From Deltaproteobacteria bacterium (lineage in GTDB: Bacteria; Desulfobacterota; Binatia; Binatales; Binataceae), in NCBI GenBank assembly GCA_021794015.1, contig JAJYRQ010000002.1, positions 96,817 to 160,816 of the forward strand: DNA of 64,000 nt, written 5' to 3'. Positions 17,805 to 27,452 of this stretch are shown in pieces (positions within the stretch are counted from its first letter, which is position 1; every line of letters starts with the position of its first letter). The position numbers were made by a program, and so were the translations under genes. The notes beneath the pieces are model-generated. The model did not search any database, was not told the DNA's origin, and worked only from the letters and a program-made list of their open reading frames with translations.

Positions 17805-20126
17805 CTAAGGTGCGCCGGGCAACGCCTGCGATGAGGCGGCTTGGGATGGCGCCTCGACGGGAGCCTGGTAACCGCACTCGCGGTTGGGGCAGAGCCGCCG
17901 CGCGCCGTCGCGCTTGGTCGTCTTTTCGAGCAGGTAGGGAGCGCCGCACTCAGGGCACGGCTGCGCCACCGGACGCTCCCAGACGGCAAAGCGGCACTGC
18001 GGGTAGCGCGAGCAGCCGTAGAAGGTGCGGCCGCGCCGCGAGCGCCGCTGAACCAGTTCGCCGACCGCGCAGGAAGGGCACTTGACCCCGGTCTTGGCCG
18101 CCGCGCTCGCCAGCGGCTTGGTGGCGTCGCACTGCGGGTAGCCCGAGCATCCGAGAAACTCGCCGAAGCGCGAGCGGCGGCGCACCATTGGTTTGCCGCA
18201 CTTTTCGCACAGCTCGTCGGTTAGCTGGGGCGCGATCGCCTGCTTGGCGACGATCCGTCCCTGCTCGTCGCGTTCGAACTCCGCCGTGTGCCGGCATCGC
18301 GGGTAGTTCGAGCAGGCCAGAAACTCGCCGCTGCGGCCCCAGCGAATGACCATCGGCGCCTGGTCCCGCGGGCAGAGCACGTCGGTCCGGTAGCCGGTGC
18401 GCTTGACCGGGGGCATCCGGGTTCTTGCCTCTTCCAGCCGGCGGCTGAAGGGACCGTAGAAGTCCCGCAGCGGCTCGACCCAGCTCTGGCGCCCTTCCTC
18501 GACCTGGTCGAGCCGCTCCTCGAGCTGGGCGGTGAAGCCAACCTCGACGATGTCGGGAAACGAGCCGACCAGCAGCTCGCTTACGATGCGGCCGAGGGTG
18601 GTCGGCCGCAGGCGTTTGCTTGCGTCTTCCTGGACGTACTCGCGGTCCAGGATGCTCGCCATGATGGTGGCGTAGGTCGAGGGCCGCCCGATGCCGCGCT
18701 CCTCCAGTTCCCGGATAAGCGTGGCCTGGGTGAAGCGGGGCGGCGGCTCGGTAAAGTGCTGTTCGCTTTTCAGTTCGACGAGCCTGAGCGTGTCGCCTTC
18801 GGCCAGCGCCGGCAGCGTACGCTCGTCGTCCTCCGCCACGTCGTCGCGCCCCTCGACGTAGACCCGGGTGAAGCCGTCGAAGCGGAGCACCTGCCCGGTG
18901 GCGCGAAAGACCGCCGCTGCGGCCTCGATCTCGGCGCTGGTGCGGTCGTACCGCGCCGGGTTCATCTGGCTGGAGACGAAGCGCTTGAAGATGAGGCTGT
19001 AAAGCGCCAACTCGTCCTTGGCCAGGTAGGGGGTAAGCGAGTCGGGATCGTAATCGAGCGCGGTCGGCCGGATCGCCTCGTGCGCCTCCTGCGCGCGCTT
19101 GGCGGCGCGGTAAAGATGCGGCTTCTCCGGCAGGTAGTCGGCACCGTAGCGGCGTTCGATGTAGGCGCGCACGTTGGCGATTGCCTGGTCGGAGACGCGC
19201 GGCGAATCGGTCCGCATGTAGGTGATAAGGCCGACCGGCTGACCGTCACCCAGCTCCACGCCTTCGTAAAGGCGTTGGGCGATCTTCATGGTGCGCGAGG
19301 GCGAGAAGCGAAGCTGGCGGGCCGCTTCCTGCTGCAGCCGTGACGTGATGAAAGGCGGGCTCGGCGCGCGCCGAACCTCCTTGCGCTCGACCTTGACGAC
19401 CTTGAAGGGAGCCGCGCCGAGCGCCGCGACGATCGCCCGGGCCTCGGCCGCCGAGATTTTCCAGGCGCGATTGTCGGCCCGCCGGCCCTCGAAGCTGTAA
19501 AGCCGCGCGCCAAAGGGCGGCGGCGCGCCGGCTTCGAGCTCGGCCTCGATGGTCCAGTACTCCTCGGCCCTGAAGCGCTCGCGCTCGTGCTCGCGGTCGA
19601 CGATAATGCGCAGCGCCACCGACTGTACCCGTCCGGCGCTTAAGCCGCGGCCGACCTTTTCCCACAACAGCGGGCTCAACTGATAGCCCACCAGCCGGTC
19701 GAGAATTCGGCGCGCCTGCTGCGCCTCGTAAAGCTGCAGGTTGAGCTGCGTGGGGGCCGCCAGCGCCTGCTTGACGGCCGCCGGCGTGATCTCGTGCAAC
19801 AGGATACGCCGGGCGCGTGCGCGCGCTTTGCCCAGCCGTTCGTAAACGTGCCACGCGATCGCCTCGCCCTCGCGGTCGGGATCGGTGGCCAGGTAAACCT
19901 GCTGCTTGTTCTCGGCCGCCTTGCGGATCTGCTCGAGCACCTTGGCCTTGCCCGCGATCACCTGGTACTCGGGCGTGAAGCCGTCTTCCACCTTGACGCC
20001 CAGCCTGTTCTTGGGCAGGTCGAGCACATGTCCCACCGAGGCCGCCACCTGGAAGTCTTGCCCCAGGTAACGTTTTATCGTCTTGGCCTTGGTCGGCGAT
20101 TCAACGATGACCAGGTTTTGCGCCAC
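17805..20126 (-). CDS. topA: DNA topoisomerase I
   Basis: The 773-residue product is a type IA topoisomerase that relaxes negative supercoils. It has the TOPRIM domain at the start (LVIVESPTKAKTI, then ATDPDREGEAIAWH), the catalytic Tyr303 in LITYMRTDSPRVSD, and KVGRGLSAGRVQSVALR. Four C-terminal zinc-ribbon repeats follow from about residue 600, each beginning CPRD, CEKC, CPSC or CPEC; the last ends in CPNRECGY. Length and order are standard. It lies 56 bases downstream of dprA on the same strand, a very common arrangement, and the two are probably one operon. Confidence 0.97.
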   Translation of the reverse strand: MAQNLVIVESPTKAKTIKRYLGQDFQVAASVGHVLDLPKNRLGVKVEDGFTPEYQVIAGKAKVLEQIRKAAENKQQVYLATDPDREGEAIAWHVYERLGKARARARRILLHEITPAAVKQALAAPTQLNLQLYEAQQARRILDRLVGYQLSPLLWEKVGRGLSAGRVQSVALRIIVDREHERERFRAEEYWTIEAELEAGAPPPFGARLYSFEGRRADNRAWKISAAEARAIVAALGAAPFKVVKVERKEVRRAPSPPFITSRLQQEAARQLRFSPSRTMKIAQRLYEGVELGDGQPVGLITYMRTDSPRVSDQAIANVRAYIERRYGADYLPEKPHLYRAAKRAQEAHEAIRPTALDYDPDSLTPYLAKDELALYSLIFKRFVSSQMNPARYDRTSAEIEAAAAVFRATGQVLRFDGFTRVYVEGRDDVAEDDERTLPALAEGDTLRLVELKSEQHFTEPPPRFTQATLIRELEERGIGRPSTYATIMASILDREYVQEDASKRLRPTTLGRIVSELLVGSFPDIVEVGFTAQLEERLDQVEEGRQSWVEPLRDFYGPFSRRLEEARTRMPPVKRTGYRTDVLCPRDQAPMVIRWGRSGEFLACSNYPRCRHTAEFERDEQGRIVAKQAIAPQLTDELCEKCGKPMVRRRSRFGEFLGCSGYPQCDATKPLASAAAKTGVKCPSCAVGELVQRRSRRGRTFYGCSRYPQCRFAVWERPVAQPCPECGAPYLLEKTTKRDGARRLCPNRECGYQAPVEAPSQAASSQALPGAP

Positions 20127-20182
20127 TCGCTTGCAGGCCCCCTTTATTCGCGCAAAGGCTTCATTGCCGGCGTTGTCGGCGC

Positions 20183-21322
20183 TTAGCGAAGCGAGAAAAG
20201 CTTTCCCGGATGCTGCGCGACGACGCCGTTGAGTTCGAGTTCAAGAAGCAATCTAAGCACGGTTTGAGGATTCAGGCCGCAGCCTTCGATGACCGCGTCG
20301 ATGTGGGTTTTTTCGTCTTTCGACAGGCGTTCAAGGATGGCCCTGGCCTGCGCGGCCTCGGGCGCCGTTTCGTTGCTGTCGGCCGTCTCTTTAGCGTTAG
20401 CGCCCAGGGCCGGCAGAGGCCGGGGCGCAGGGGCGAACTTTCCCAGTTGGGGTGAAAGTTCTTCGATTACGTCCTCCACGCATTCTACCAGAACCGCTCC
20501 CTGCTTGAGCAAGCGGTTGCTGCCGCGGGTTTTTCCGGTAAGCGGGCTGCCGGGTACCGCAAAAACCTGGCGGTTTTGCTCAAGAGCCATCCGCGCGGTG
20601 ATGAGCGAGCCGCTTCGCTCGGCCGCCTCGACGATCACCACGCCCAGGCAGAGGCCGGCCAGGATCCGATTGCGCGCCGGAAAATTCTCGGCCAGGGGCG
20701 GCGTCCCGACCGGCAGCTCGCTGATGAGCGCCCCATGCCGCTCAAGCAGCGCGTCGGCGAGCTTGCGATGCTCGGGCGGATAGACCGTGTCGATGCCGCA
20801 GCCGAGAATGGCCACCGTACGCCCGCCGCCCTCCAGCGCGCCCTGATGCGCCGCGCCGTCGATGCCCCGGGCCAGACCGCTTACCACGGTGAATCCCCGG
20901 CCCGCCAGCTCCATGCCCAGCCGATGCGCCATGCGCAGGCCCGCCTCGCTGCCGGTTCTGGCGCCGACCACGGCAACGCATCGCGGGTCGTCGTGCGCGA
21001 TCGAGCCCCTGAGAAAAAAGTACGGGGGCGGATCGGCGATCTCACGCAGGTTAATCGGATAGTCGGCATCGGTCCAGCGAACCAGCCGCGCGCCCAAGCG
21101 CGGCAGCTCGCACAGCTCTCTTTCCACCGCGTCGAAGTCACGGAAGGCGCGGATGTTGCGGGCCGTCGCACGCGGCACGCCCACCGCAGCAAGCTCCTCC
21201 TCCGAACGCGCAAAGACCTCCTGCGGCGTCCCGAACCGCTCGAGCAGCAGCCGGTAGACACGCGGACCCACGCCGTGAACGCGGCGCAGCCCCAGCCAGC
21301 AGGCATCGGCGCTTGCAGCCAT
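20183..21322 (-). CDS. dprA: DNA-processing protein DprA (Smf)
   Basis: DprA loads RecA on incoming single-stranded DNA during transformation. The 379-residue protein has an N-terminal helix-hairpin-helix part (WLGLRRVHGVGPRVYRLLLERFG), then the Rossmann-like core: AVVGARTGSEAG, VVSGLARGIDGAAHQGAL, LGCGIDTVYPPEH, NFPARNRILAGL and AAERSGSLITA, and finally a C-terminal winged-helix domain (about residues 318-379). The gene precedes topA. It implies at least part of a competence machinery, although DprA is also kept in lineages without proven transformation. Confidence 0.96.
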   Translation of the reverse strand: MAASADACWLGLRRVHGVGPRVYRLLLERFGTPQEVFARSEEELAAVGVPRATARNIRAFRDFDAVERELCELPRLGARLVRWTDADYPINLREIADPPPYFFLRGSIAHDDPRCVAVVGARTGSEAGLRMAHRLGMELAGRGFTVVSGLARGIDGAAHQGALEGGGRTVAILGCGIDTVYPPEHRKLADALLERHGALISELPVGTPPLAENFPARNRILAGLCLGVVIVEAAERSGSLITARMALEQNRQVFAVPGSPLTGKTRGSNRLLKQGAVLVECVEDVIEELSPQLGKFAPAPRPLPALGANAKETADSNETAPEAAQARAILERLSKDEKTHIDAVIEGCGLNPQTVLRLLLELELNGVVAQHPGKLFSLR

Positions 21323-21556
21323 CTGCTCTCCACCCCTTTCGCCTTAAGCCATAGTTCGCGCCATGAAGCAAGCCCTCCCCGCATACAGGCGCCGGCCTGA
21401 CCCGGTCGAAACAGTCGGCCTGCCGGCGCTCGGCAGGCGGCGCGACACCGACGCGTGCCGGCCCGCAAGCGGCGTTCTCGGGGGAAAGGCGCCGCCCCGA
21501 CGGCGTTCGCGGCGGCAAGGGTTGACGGCTTCGGGCAAAGGCGGTATGCGTGGTTT

Positions 21557-22369
21557 ATGGGCAACATCGTTGCCAAATCAGCAACACGGCAAACTGTGGC
21601 CAAGGCGATGCGGCTGCTGCACGCCTTTTCCCCGGACGAGCCCGAGCTGGGGGTTGGGGAGATAAGCCGCCGGCTGGGGATGCACAAGAGCGTTGTCTCG
21701 CGCCTGGCGGCAACGCTTTGCGAGTGGCGCATGCTCGAACAGGACCCTTCGACCCGGCGCCTGCGTCTTGGACTGGCGGTTTTTCAGCTCGGCATGCGCT
21801 TTGCCAACCACGATCCGCTGCGCCGGATCGCCGGTCCCTACTTAAACGGACTGGTCAGGCTGACGCGTCAGTCGGCGCATGTGTCGATCCGGGATGGCCA
21901 TTGCATCCTGGTCGTCGCCACGGTGGAGAGTCCCGAGGCGCTGCGCGTCATCATGCGCCTGGGAGACCGGCGGATGCTTTATGCCACGGCCGCGGGCAAG
22001 GTGCTATTGGCGCATCTGCCCGACAGCGTGCTTGATGAGTTGGTTGCCGAGACCGGTCTGGCCGCGCTGACGCCGGCCACGCTGGCGACCAGGGAGGCGC
22101 TGCAGGCGGCGGTGCTGCGCGCCCGGCGCGAGGGGCTCGCCTGGAACAACGGCGAGAGCAGCCGGGGCGCGGGTGCCGTGGCCGCTCCCATCTTGGGTGC
22201 CGACGGCGCGGTTGCGGCGGCGCTGTCGGTGGTCTTTCCTCTGGCCGTTGTCAGCAAACCGGAACGTTTGGCCATCGCTGCCGAGGTCAAGCGGACCGCG
22301 GCCCAAATAGCGGCGGCGCTTGGCGCCGCGCGCCAACGGGAAGCCGCGCTGCCCGCCGGCCGGCTCTAG
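21557..22369 (+). CDS. IclR-family transcriptional regulator
   Basis: The 270-residue protein has an N-terminal winged helix (AKAMRLLHAFSPDEPELGVGEISRRLGMHKSVVSRLAATL) and the C-terminal IclR effector domain (VTRQSAHVSIRDGHCILV-type region, ATAAGKVLLAHLP, AAPILGADGAVAAALSVVFP). IclR proteins sense small carboxylic or aromatic acids and control catabolic operons. The ATG at 21557 is preferred because the helix-turn-helix begins soon after; an upstream in-frame start at 21455 adds a low-complexity basic stretch. It heads a cluster with two MaoC genes, an acyl-CoA ligase and a binding protein on the same strand, and probably regulates them. Confidence 0.9.
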   Translation: MGNIVAKSATRQTVAKAMRLLHAFSPDEPELGVGEISRRLGMHKSVVSRLAATLCEWRMLEQDPSTRRLRLGLAVFQLGMRFANHDPLRRIAGPYLNGLVRLTRQSAHVSIRDGHCILVVATVESPEALRVIMRLGDRRMLYATAAGKVLLAHLPDSVLDELVAETGLAALTPATLATREALQAAVLRARREGLAWNNGESSRGAGAVAAPILGADGAVAAALSVVFPLAVVSKPERLAIAAEVKRTAAQIAAALGAARQREAALPAGRL

Positions 22370-22421
22370 CGGCAGCCGGCGGCGCTCGGGCGGCGGACAG
22401 CCCCGGCGCAAGGAGAAAGTA

Positions 22422-22871
22422 ATGGCCATCAACCACGACGGGCTGGGCAGGGAAACCCCCTGGGCGGAAACGGTTGTTACTCAGGAGCAGATCGGCGCGT
22501 TGTGCGACGCTTTGGAAGACGACTTGCCGCTGTTTGGCGACCCTGCGGTGGCTGCCGCCAGCGCCTACGGCGGCATTGTTGCGCCGCCGACGTTCATCAA
22601 CGTTTTTCGCCGCGCCAAGACCGAGCTTTTGCTGGGCGCGTTGGAGGTCGACCTCCCCAAGCTGCTGCATGGCGAGCAGGAGATCGTGTATTACGCGCCG
22701 CTGCGTCCCGGCGATCGCGTGCGGCACCGCATCAAGATCATCGAAGTCGGCAGGAAGAAGAGCCGGACTTACGGTGAACTCGATTATTTCACGGTGCTCA
22801 TCACGGTGAAGAATCGGGAGGACCAAAAGCTGGTTGAAGCTCGCCAGCGTTTCTTCGTTCGGGAGGGTTAG
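22422..22871 (+). CDS. MaoC-like dehydratase, N-terminal (FAS1-type) hotdog subunit
   Basis: A 149-residue single-hotdog protein related to the N-terminal half of eukaryotic-type enoyl hydratase 2. It contains the substrate-domain motif AYGGIVAPPTFINVF and a basic PLRPGDRVRHRIKI segment, but not the catalytic D-x-N-x-x-H motif, which is on the next gene. The two are expected to form a heterodimeric R-specific enoyl-CoA hydratase. AAGGAG ten bases before the ATG at 22422 fixes the start. It is followed three bases later by its partner, and the two follow the IclR regulator directly. Confidence 0.85.
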   Translation: MAINHDGLGRETPWAETVVTQEQIGALCDALEDDLPLFGDPAVAAASAYGGIVAPPTFINVFRRAKTELLLGALEVDLPKLLHGEQEIVYYAPLRPGDRVRHRIKIIEVGRKKSRTYGELDYFTVLITVKNREDQKLVEARQRFFVREG

Positions 22872-22874
22872 GAG

Positions 22875-23414
22875 ATGGAAGCGTCGCAGTCTTTTCCGCC
22901 GGCCGGCTTGGCCGTCGCGCCGGCAAGTCATGGGCCGTTTTTCGAAGAAGTGCAGGTGGGCTTCGAGTTGCCCACCGTGCGCAAACGCCCGATCACTCGG
23001 CTGCAGCTCGCCAAATACGCGGCGGCGTCGGGCGATTTCAACCCCAGCCATGTGGACGAGGAGATCGCCCGCGAGTTGGGCGGGATGGGGGGTGTTTTTG
23101 CCCACGGCATGATCGGGATGGGCTTCATCGGCGAGCTGCTGGTCCGTTGGCTGTGGGATCGGCCGCTGCGCCGGTTTTCGCTACGGGCGGTGGCGGTCGT
23201 GCGTCCCGGGGAGGCGCTGGAATGTTACGGCAAGGTGGTCCGCAAATGGGTCGAGGAGGAGGACAACCTGGTCGAAATCGCGGTCGGTGCCCGCAACCAG
23301 CGCGGCGAAGTCACGCATACTGGCACCGCGCTCGCCGCGCTGCCGACCCGACCGCTGGCCCCCGGCGCCGCAGTCAAGCATCCCTACCTGCTTGAGCATC
23401 GCGTGATTGGGTGA
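22875..23414 (+). CDS. MaoC-like dehydratase, catalytic hotdog subunit
   Basis: This 179-residue protein carries the hydratase motif SGDFNPSHVDEEIARELG, in which Asp and His act as catalytic pair, followed by GVFAHGMIGMGF and a typical VVRPGEALECYGKV strand pair. It should hydrate trans-2-enoyl-CoA with its partner encoded three bases upstream. The C-terminus ends just before, and out of frame with, the acyl-CoA ligase ATG five bases after its stop. The tight arrangement points to one operon under the IclR regulator. The natural acyl substrate cannot be deduced. Confidence 0.88.
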   Translation: MEASQSFPPAGLAVAPASHGPFFEEVQVGFELPTVRKRPITRLQLAKYAAASGDFNPSHVDEEIARELGGMGGVFAHGMIGMGFIGELLVRWLWDRPLRRFSLRAVAVVRPGEALECYGKVVRKWVEEEDNLVEIAVGARNQRGEVTHTGTALAALPTRPLAPGAAVKHPYLLEHRVIG

Positions 23415-23418
23415 GGCG

Positions 23419-24993
23419 ATGGTCGAGTTGACCATCGCGCGCGCCCTGCGGCTGGCGGTCGAACGCAACCGCCCTCGGCCGGCGCTGGTGTGCGGCCGCC
23501 GGCGCCTGAGCTTTGGCGAGCTCGGGGAACTCGGCAACCGCGTTGCCAATGCGCTGCTGGCCGCGGGGCTCAAGCCGGGAGATCGACTCGGCGTGATGCT
23601 GCCCAATTCGGTGGAGTACGTGGCGGTCGTCTACGCTGCGGCGCAGGCGGGCCTGGTCATGATGCCGCTCAACTACCGGCTTGGCGGCGCCGAGATCGCC
23701 TATCCGCTGAGCGATGGCGGCGCCCGCGCACTCATCTACGCCGGCCAGTACCGGGCCGAAGTGGACCGGGCCCGGGGCAGCGTACCGGGCCTGCTGACCT
23801 TTGCGGTGGGGCGGGCCTCGGCCGCCGACGCCGGCGAGCTGCTTGCGCTGGCGGCGCTCCAGCCGTCCACGGCGCCGGCCTTCGAGGTTCGAGAGCGCGA
23901 CCTGTTTTATCTCGGCTACACCTCGGGCACGACCGGGCCGCCCAAGGGCGCGATGATCACGCAGCGCAATCGGGCGCTGGCCGTGCAACTGTGGGCGCTG
24001 GAGTACGGAGTGGGCAGCAACGATACCGCGCTCCACGTCGCGCCGTTCCATCACACCGCGCCGCTGACCTTCACCCTGACTCAGCTTTGCATGGGGGGCC
24101 GAGTGGTGATCCTGCCCCGGTTCGACGCGGTCGCGGTGCTGCGGATGCTGGCGGCGGAGGGGGTCACCTGGGCCTTCATGGTGCCCTACATGTTGAACGG
24201 GCTGATTGCGGCGGTCGAGTCGCAGCGCAGGCGGGTCGCGCTGCGGCGCTTGCGCTTTCTGATTTCCGGGGGCGCGGCGCTGCCGACGCCGACCAAGCTG
24301 GCGCTGCTTAAGGTTTTTCCCCGGCTGGGGCTGCACGAATTTTACGGTGCCACCGAGGCCGGCATTATTGCCAACCTTGAGCCGCGCGACCAGCGGCGCA
24401 AGGTGCGATGCGTGGGCAGACCGCTGCGGGACGTCGAGGTGCGGATTGTCTTGCCGGGCGGCACGCCGGCACCGCCGGGAGTGGCGGGCGACATCTGGGT
24501 CCGCAGTTCCACCCTATTCGCCGGCTATTACCAGGCTCCCGCTCCAACGCGCCGGGCGTTGCGCGCCGGCTGGGCGACCGTGGGCGACATCGGCAGGATC
24601 GACGAGCAGGGATACCTCTACATCGTTGACCGGCGCAAAGACGTCATCAAGAGCGGCGGTGTCAGCGTGTTTCCGGCCGAAATCGAGGAGGTCATGCTGT
24701 CGCATCCGGGCGTGCTTCAGGCCGCCGTCATCGGCGTGCCGGACGCGCGCTGGGGCGAAGCCGCGCATGCCGTCGTCGTGGCGCGGCCGGGGCACCAGCC
24801 GAGCGGGGAGGAGTTGTTGACGCATTGTCGACGCTCGCTTGCCGGCTACAAGCTGCCCAAATCGGTCGAGTTCAGACCCTCGCTCCCGATGAGTCCCGCC
24901 GGCAAGGTGCTGAAACGCCGACTCAGAGCAAGGCGCCTGCCGGCGCAGGCGGGCGCCCTGCCGCCCAGTGACGATGAGGTTGCGGCCGACTGA
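23419..24993 (+). CDS. AMP-forming acyl-CoA synthetase / ligase
   Basis: The 524-residue enzyme would activate a carboxylic acid to its CoA thioester via an acyl-adenylate. Signature motifs are YTSGTTGPPKGAMITQRN (P-loop), EFYGATEAG, VGDIGRIDEQGYLYIVDRRKDVIKSGGVSVFPAEIEE and the C-terminal lysine motif AGKVLKR. The ATG at 23419 follows the upstream gene by four bases; a TTG at 23407 would overlap. It is the activating step of this small catabolic operon (ligase plus hydratase). A long-chain, branched or aromatic acid are all possible substrates. Confidence 0.92.
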   Translation: MVELTIARALRLAVERNRPRPALVCGRRRLSFGELGELGNRVANALLAAGLKPGDRLGVMLPNSVEYVAVVYAAAQAGLVMMPLNYRLGGAEIAYPLSDGGARALIYAGQYRAEVDRARGSVPGLLTFAVGRASAADAGELLALAALQPSTAPAFEVRERDLFYLGYTSGTTGPPKGAMITQRNRALAVQLWALEYGVGSNDTALHVAPFHHTAPLTFTLTQLCMGGRVVILPRFDAVAVLRMLAAEGVTWAFMVPYMLNGLIAAVESQRRRVALRRLRFLISGGAALPTPTKLALLKVFPRLGLHEFYGATEAGIIANLEPRDQRRKVRCVGRPLRDVEVRIVLPGGTPAPPGVAGDIWVRSSTLFAGYYQAPAPTRRALRAGWATVGDIGRIDEQGYLYIVDRRKDVIKSGGVSVFPAEIEEVMLSHPGVLQAAVIGVPDARWGEAAHAVVVARPGHQPSGEELLTHCRRSLAGYKLPKSVEFRPSLPMSPAGKVLKRRLRARRLPAQAGALPPSDDEVAAD

Positions 24994-25154
24994 CGAGCAC
25001 GTTCGAGGATGGACCGGAACAATTCGCGGCTTGCGGCCGGGCCACCGACCAAGCCTGGCAGCCGGCCCGGCCGCAAGCGCGGCTCGGCGGACAACGTCTG
25101 ATGGCGCCAATGCCGCGTCTCAACAGCGCGGCGAGAAAGCATGGGTGAAAAGCG

Positions 25155-26381
25155 ATGCGTAGGATGTTCAGGGCAGTTCTGACGGCGGTCTTGCTGTTGT
25201 CCGCCGCACCCTTTCCCGGCGCCGGCGCATGGGCCGAAGAGTCGGCACAGCCGCCGGCGGAAATCAGAATCGGCAATACGGCTCCCTACAGCGGACCGGC
25301 GTCGGCCTTGGGCAGCATCGTCAGGACCGCCGCGGCCTATTTCACCAAGCTCAATGAGGAAGGCGGAATCAACGGCCGCCGGATTAACTTCATCAGCTAC
25401 GATGACGGTTACAGTCCGAACCGGACCTTCGAGATGACCCGCCGGCTCGTGGAGCAGGAGCGGGTGCTCCTGGACTTCGGCACCCTGGGTACACCGACCA
25501 GCACTGCCGTCTGGAAGTACCTAAACGAGCGCCGCGTGCCGCAGCTCTTCGTGCTGAGCGGCGCCAGCAGGTGGGGCGACCCGCACGGCCACCCCTGGAC
25601 CATGGGATGGGTGCCAACTTACACCAGTGAAGGCACGCTCTACGCCGACTATGTTCTCAAGCGGTTGCCTCGGGCGAAGATAGGGCTGCTTTACCAGAAC
25701 GACGATTATGGCAAGGACTATGTTCGCGGCTTCAAGCGCGGCCTGGGCGCCGAGGGTCGCCGGCGGATCGTCCTCGAGCAGACCTACGAGGTCACGGACC
25801 CGACGGTGGATTCGCAGATCGTCAACCTGCAGAACCGCGGTGTCGAGGTCTTGCTCGATGCGGCAACGCCCAAGTTTGCCTCCCAGGCAATCAAGAAAGC
25901 CTACGAACTGGGCTGGCGGCCGGTGCATCTGCTGAGCCAGCCCGCGGCTTCGCTGAGCGCGGCGCTCATTCCGGCGGGTCTGGAGGCCTGCCGGGGTCTT
26001 ATCTCCGCCCTTTACCTAAAGGACGCCAGCGACCCGCGCTGGAAGGATGATCCCGGAGTGCGGGAATTTATCGCCTTCATGCGCCGCTACTTTCCGGGCG
26101 GAGACCCGGCCGATCTGCTCAATGTTCAAGGCTACACGGTGGCGCAGACGCTGGTCTGGGTGCTGCGGCATGCGGGTGACGACCTTTCGCGCGAGAACCT
26201 CATGAAGGTGGCTTCCCACATCCCGCCGCTGCCGCTGCCCTTGCTGCTGCCGGGCATTGCGGTCCATACGACGCCGGCTGATTTCTATCCGATGGAACAG
26301 CTTGAGCTTGCGCGCTTCGACGGAGCGCACTGGGTCCTGTTCGGTCAGGTGCGCGATCTTAGTAGCGCCAACCGGCGCTAA
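25155..26381 (+). CDS. Periplasmic binding protein of ABC transporter, branched-chain amino acid / aromatic acid type
   Basis: The 408-residue product begins with a classical signal peptide (RRMFRAVLTAVLLLSAAPF, predicted cut after GAWA) and is otherwise a type I periplasmic-binding fold: IRIGNTAPYSGPASALGSI, NGRRINFISYDDGYSPNRTFEMTRRLVEQERVLLDFG, and AKIGLLYQNDDYGKDY. Such proteins bind amino acids or aromatic and carboxylic acids for HAAT-type ABC importers. No permease or ATPase gene is nearby, so it is an orphan or works with a transporter elsewhere. Its place after the ligase suggests it captures the acid that the ligase activates. Confidence 0.88.
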   Translation: MRRMFRAVLTAVLLLSAAPFPGAGAWAEESAQPPAEIRIGNTAPYSGPASALGSIVRTAAAYFTKLNEEGGINGRRINFISYDDGYSPNRTFEMTRRLVEQERVLLDFGTLGTPTSTAVWKYLNERRVPQLFVLSGASRWGDPHGHPWTMGWVPTYTSEGTLYADYVLKRLPRAKIGLLYQNDDYGKDYVRGFKRGLGAEGRRRIVLEQTYEVTDPTVDSQIVNLQNRGVEVLLDAATPKFASQAIKKAYELGWRPVHLLSQPAASLSAALIPAGLEACRGLISALYLKDASDPRWKDDPGVREFIAFMRRYFPGGDPADLLNVQGYTVAQTLVWVLRHAGDDLSRENLMKVASHIPPLPLPLLLPGIAVHTTPADFYPMEQLELARFDGAHWVLFGQVRDLSSANRR

Positions 26382-26459
26382 GCGCGCCGCCCTGCTCTTG
26401 AGGAGCGGTGCACGCGGTTGACGCAGCGGCGCGCGGGGCGGCAATGCGCGGTTGGGCTG

Positions 26460-27359
26460 TCAGCGTGCGGGCGCGCGGGTTTGACTTTGCGCCAGCGCCT
26501 GCTGGAGTTCCCGCCGCATTTTTTCCGCTGCCAGTGCCGCGGCTTGGCCGGGTCCGAGCCCGCTCTGCCGCCAGGCATACATCAGGCTTCGGCTGGCATT
26601 GACCAGCAGCCCCAGGCCGTCGGCGCGCGCCCCGGCGGTCGCGTCCTCTGCGGAGGCTCCCTGCGCGCCGTAACCCGGCGCCAGCACGAGCGTGCGCGGC
26701 ATCAGTTGGCGTGCCCGCCGCGCCTGCTCCGGGTAGGTGGCGCCGACCACGGCGCCGACCGAGCTTAGGCCGTATTGTCCGACAAACGGCGCGCCCCAGT
26801 CGGCAACTTTGCGCGCTACGATTTCCCAGAGCGCGCCCTCGGCCGCGGCGAGGTCCTGGAACTCTGCGGCAGACGGGTTGGAAGTTCGAACCAGAACGAA
26901 GACGCCCCGGTCGGCGCGGGCGCGCTGAAGAAACGGCTCGACGCCATCGCGCCCCAGGTAGGGATTGACCGTTACCGCGTCGCAGCCCAATTCTCCCGAG
27001 CCGAGAAACGCTTCGGCGTATGCCGCGGCGCTGTGGGCGACGTCAGCGCGTTTTGCGTCGGCTATCGTCAGCAGGCCGCGGCCGCGCGCAAAGGCCGCAA
27101 CCTCGGCAAAGACGCGCATCCCCTCGAGGCCGCGCGCCTCGAAAAAAGCCAGCTGCAGCTTGGCCGCCACCACCCACGGCGCGCAGGCCTCGACGATCTC
27201 GCAACAGAACTTGCCCAGCTCGTAGCTCGGCGGCAAGCCCTTTGCGGCAGCGTCGTCCAGTTGCGGGTCGATGCCGAGAACGACCACGCTGGCTTTGCGC
27301 TTTTGCGCCTCGACCACCCGGTCGGCGAAATGGGGCCCCGCTCGGTCCTGTTCGGTCAT
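26460..27359 (-). CDS. pyrF: Orotidine 5'-phosphate decarboxylase, type 2
   Basis: The 299-residue enzyme makes UMP, the last step of de novo pyrimidine synthesis. The catalytic pattern is DAKRADV (about residues 98-104), with VVVLGIDPQLDDAA at the first strand and LAPGYGAQGAS near the phosphate-binding end. The extra length and spacing correspond to the mycobacterial/myxobacterial type 2 form rather than the E. coli form. The ATG at 27359 is chosen because upstream codons to 27395 do not resemble the family. It follows recN on the same strand after 93 bases. Confidence 0.93.
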   Translation of the reverse strand: MTEQDRAGPHFADRVVEAQKRKASVVVLGIDPQLDDAAAKGLPPSYELGKFCCEIVEACAPWVVAAKLQLAFFEARGLEGMRVFAEVAAFARGRGLLTIADAKRADVAHSAAAYAEAFLGSGELGCDAVTVNPYLGRDGVEPFLQRARADRGVFVLVRTSNPSAAEFQDLAAAEGALWEIVARKVADWGAPFVGQYGLSSVGAVVGATYPEQARRARQLMPRTLVLAPGYGAQGASAEDATAGARADGLGLLVNASRSLMYAWRQSGLGPGQAAALAAEKMRRELQQALAQSQTRAPAR

Positions 27360-27452
27360 GATGACAACGATGCACCCGGCCGCTTGGCCGGTCAAAGCCC
27401 AAGCCTGGCCGTGCCGGCGCCCAGGGGCTCGCGCGCGGCGCGCGGTGAGGGC

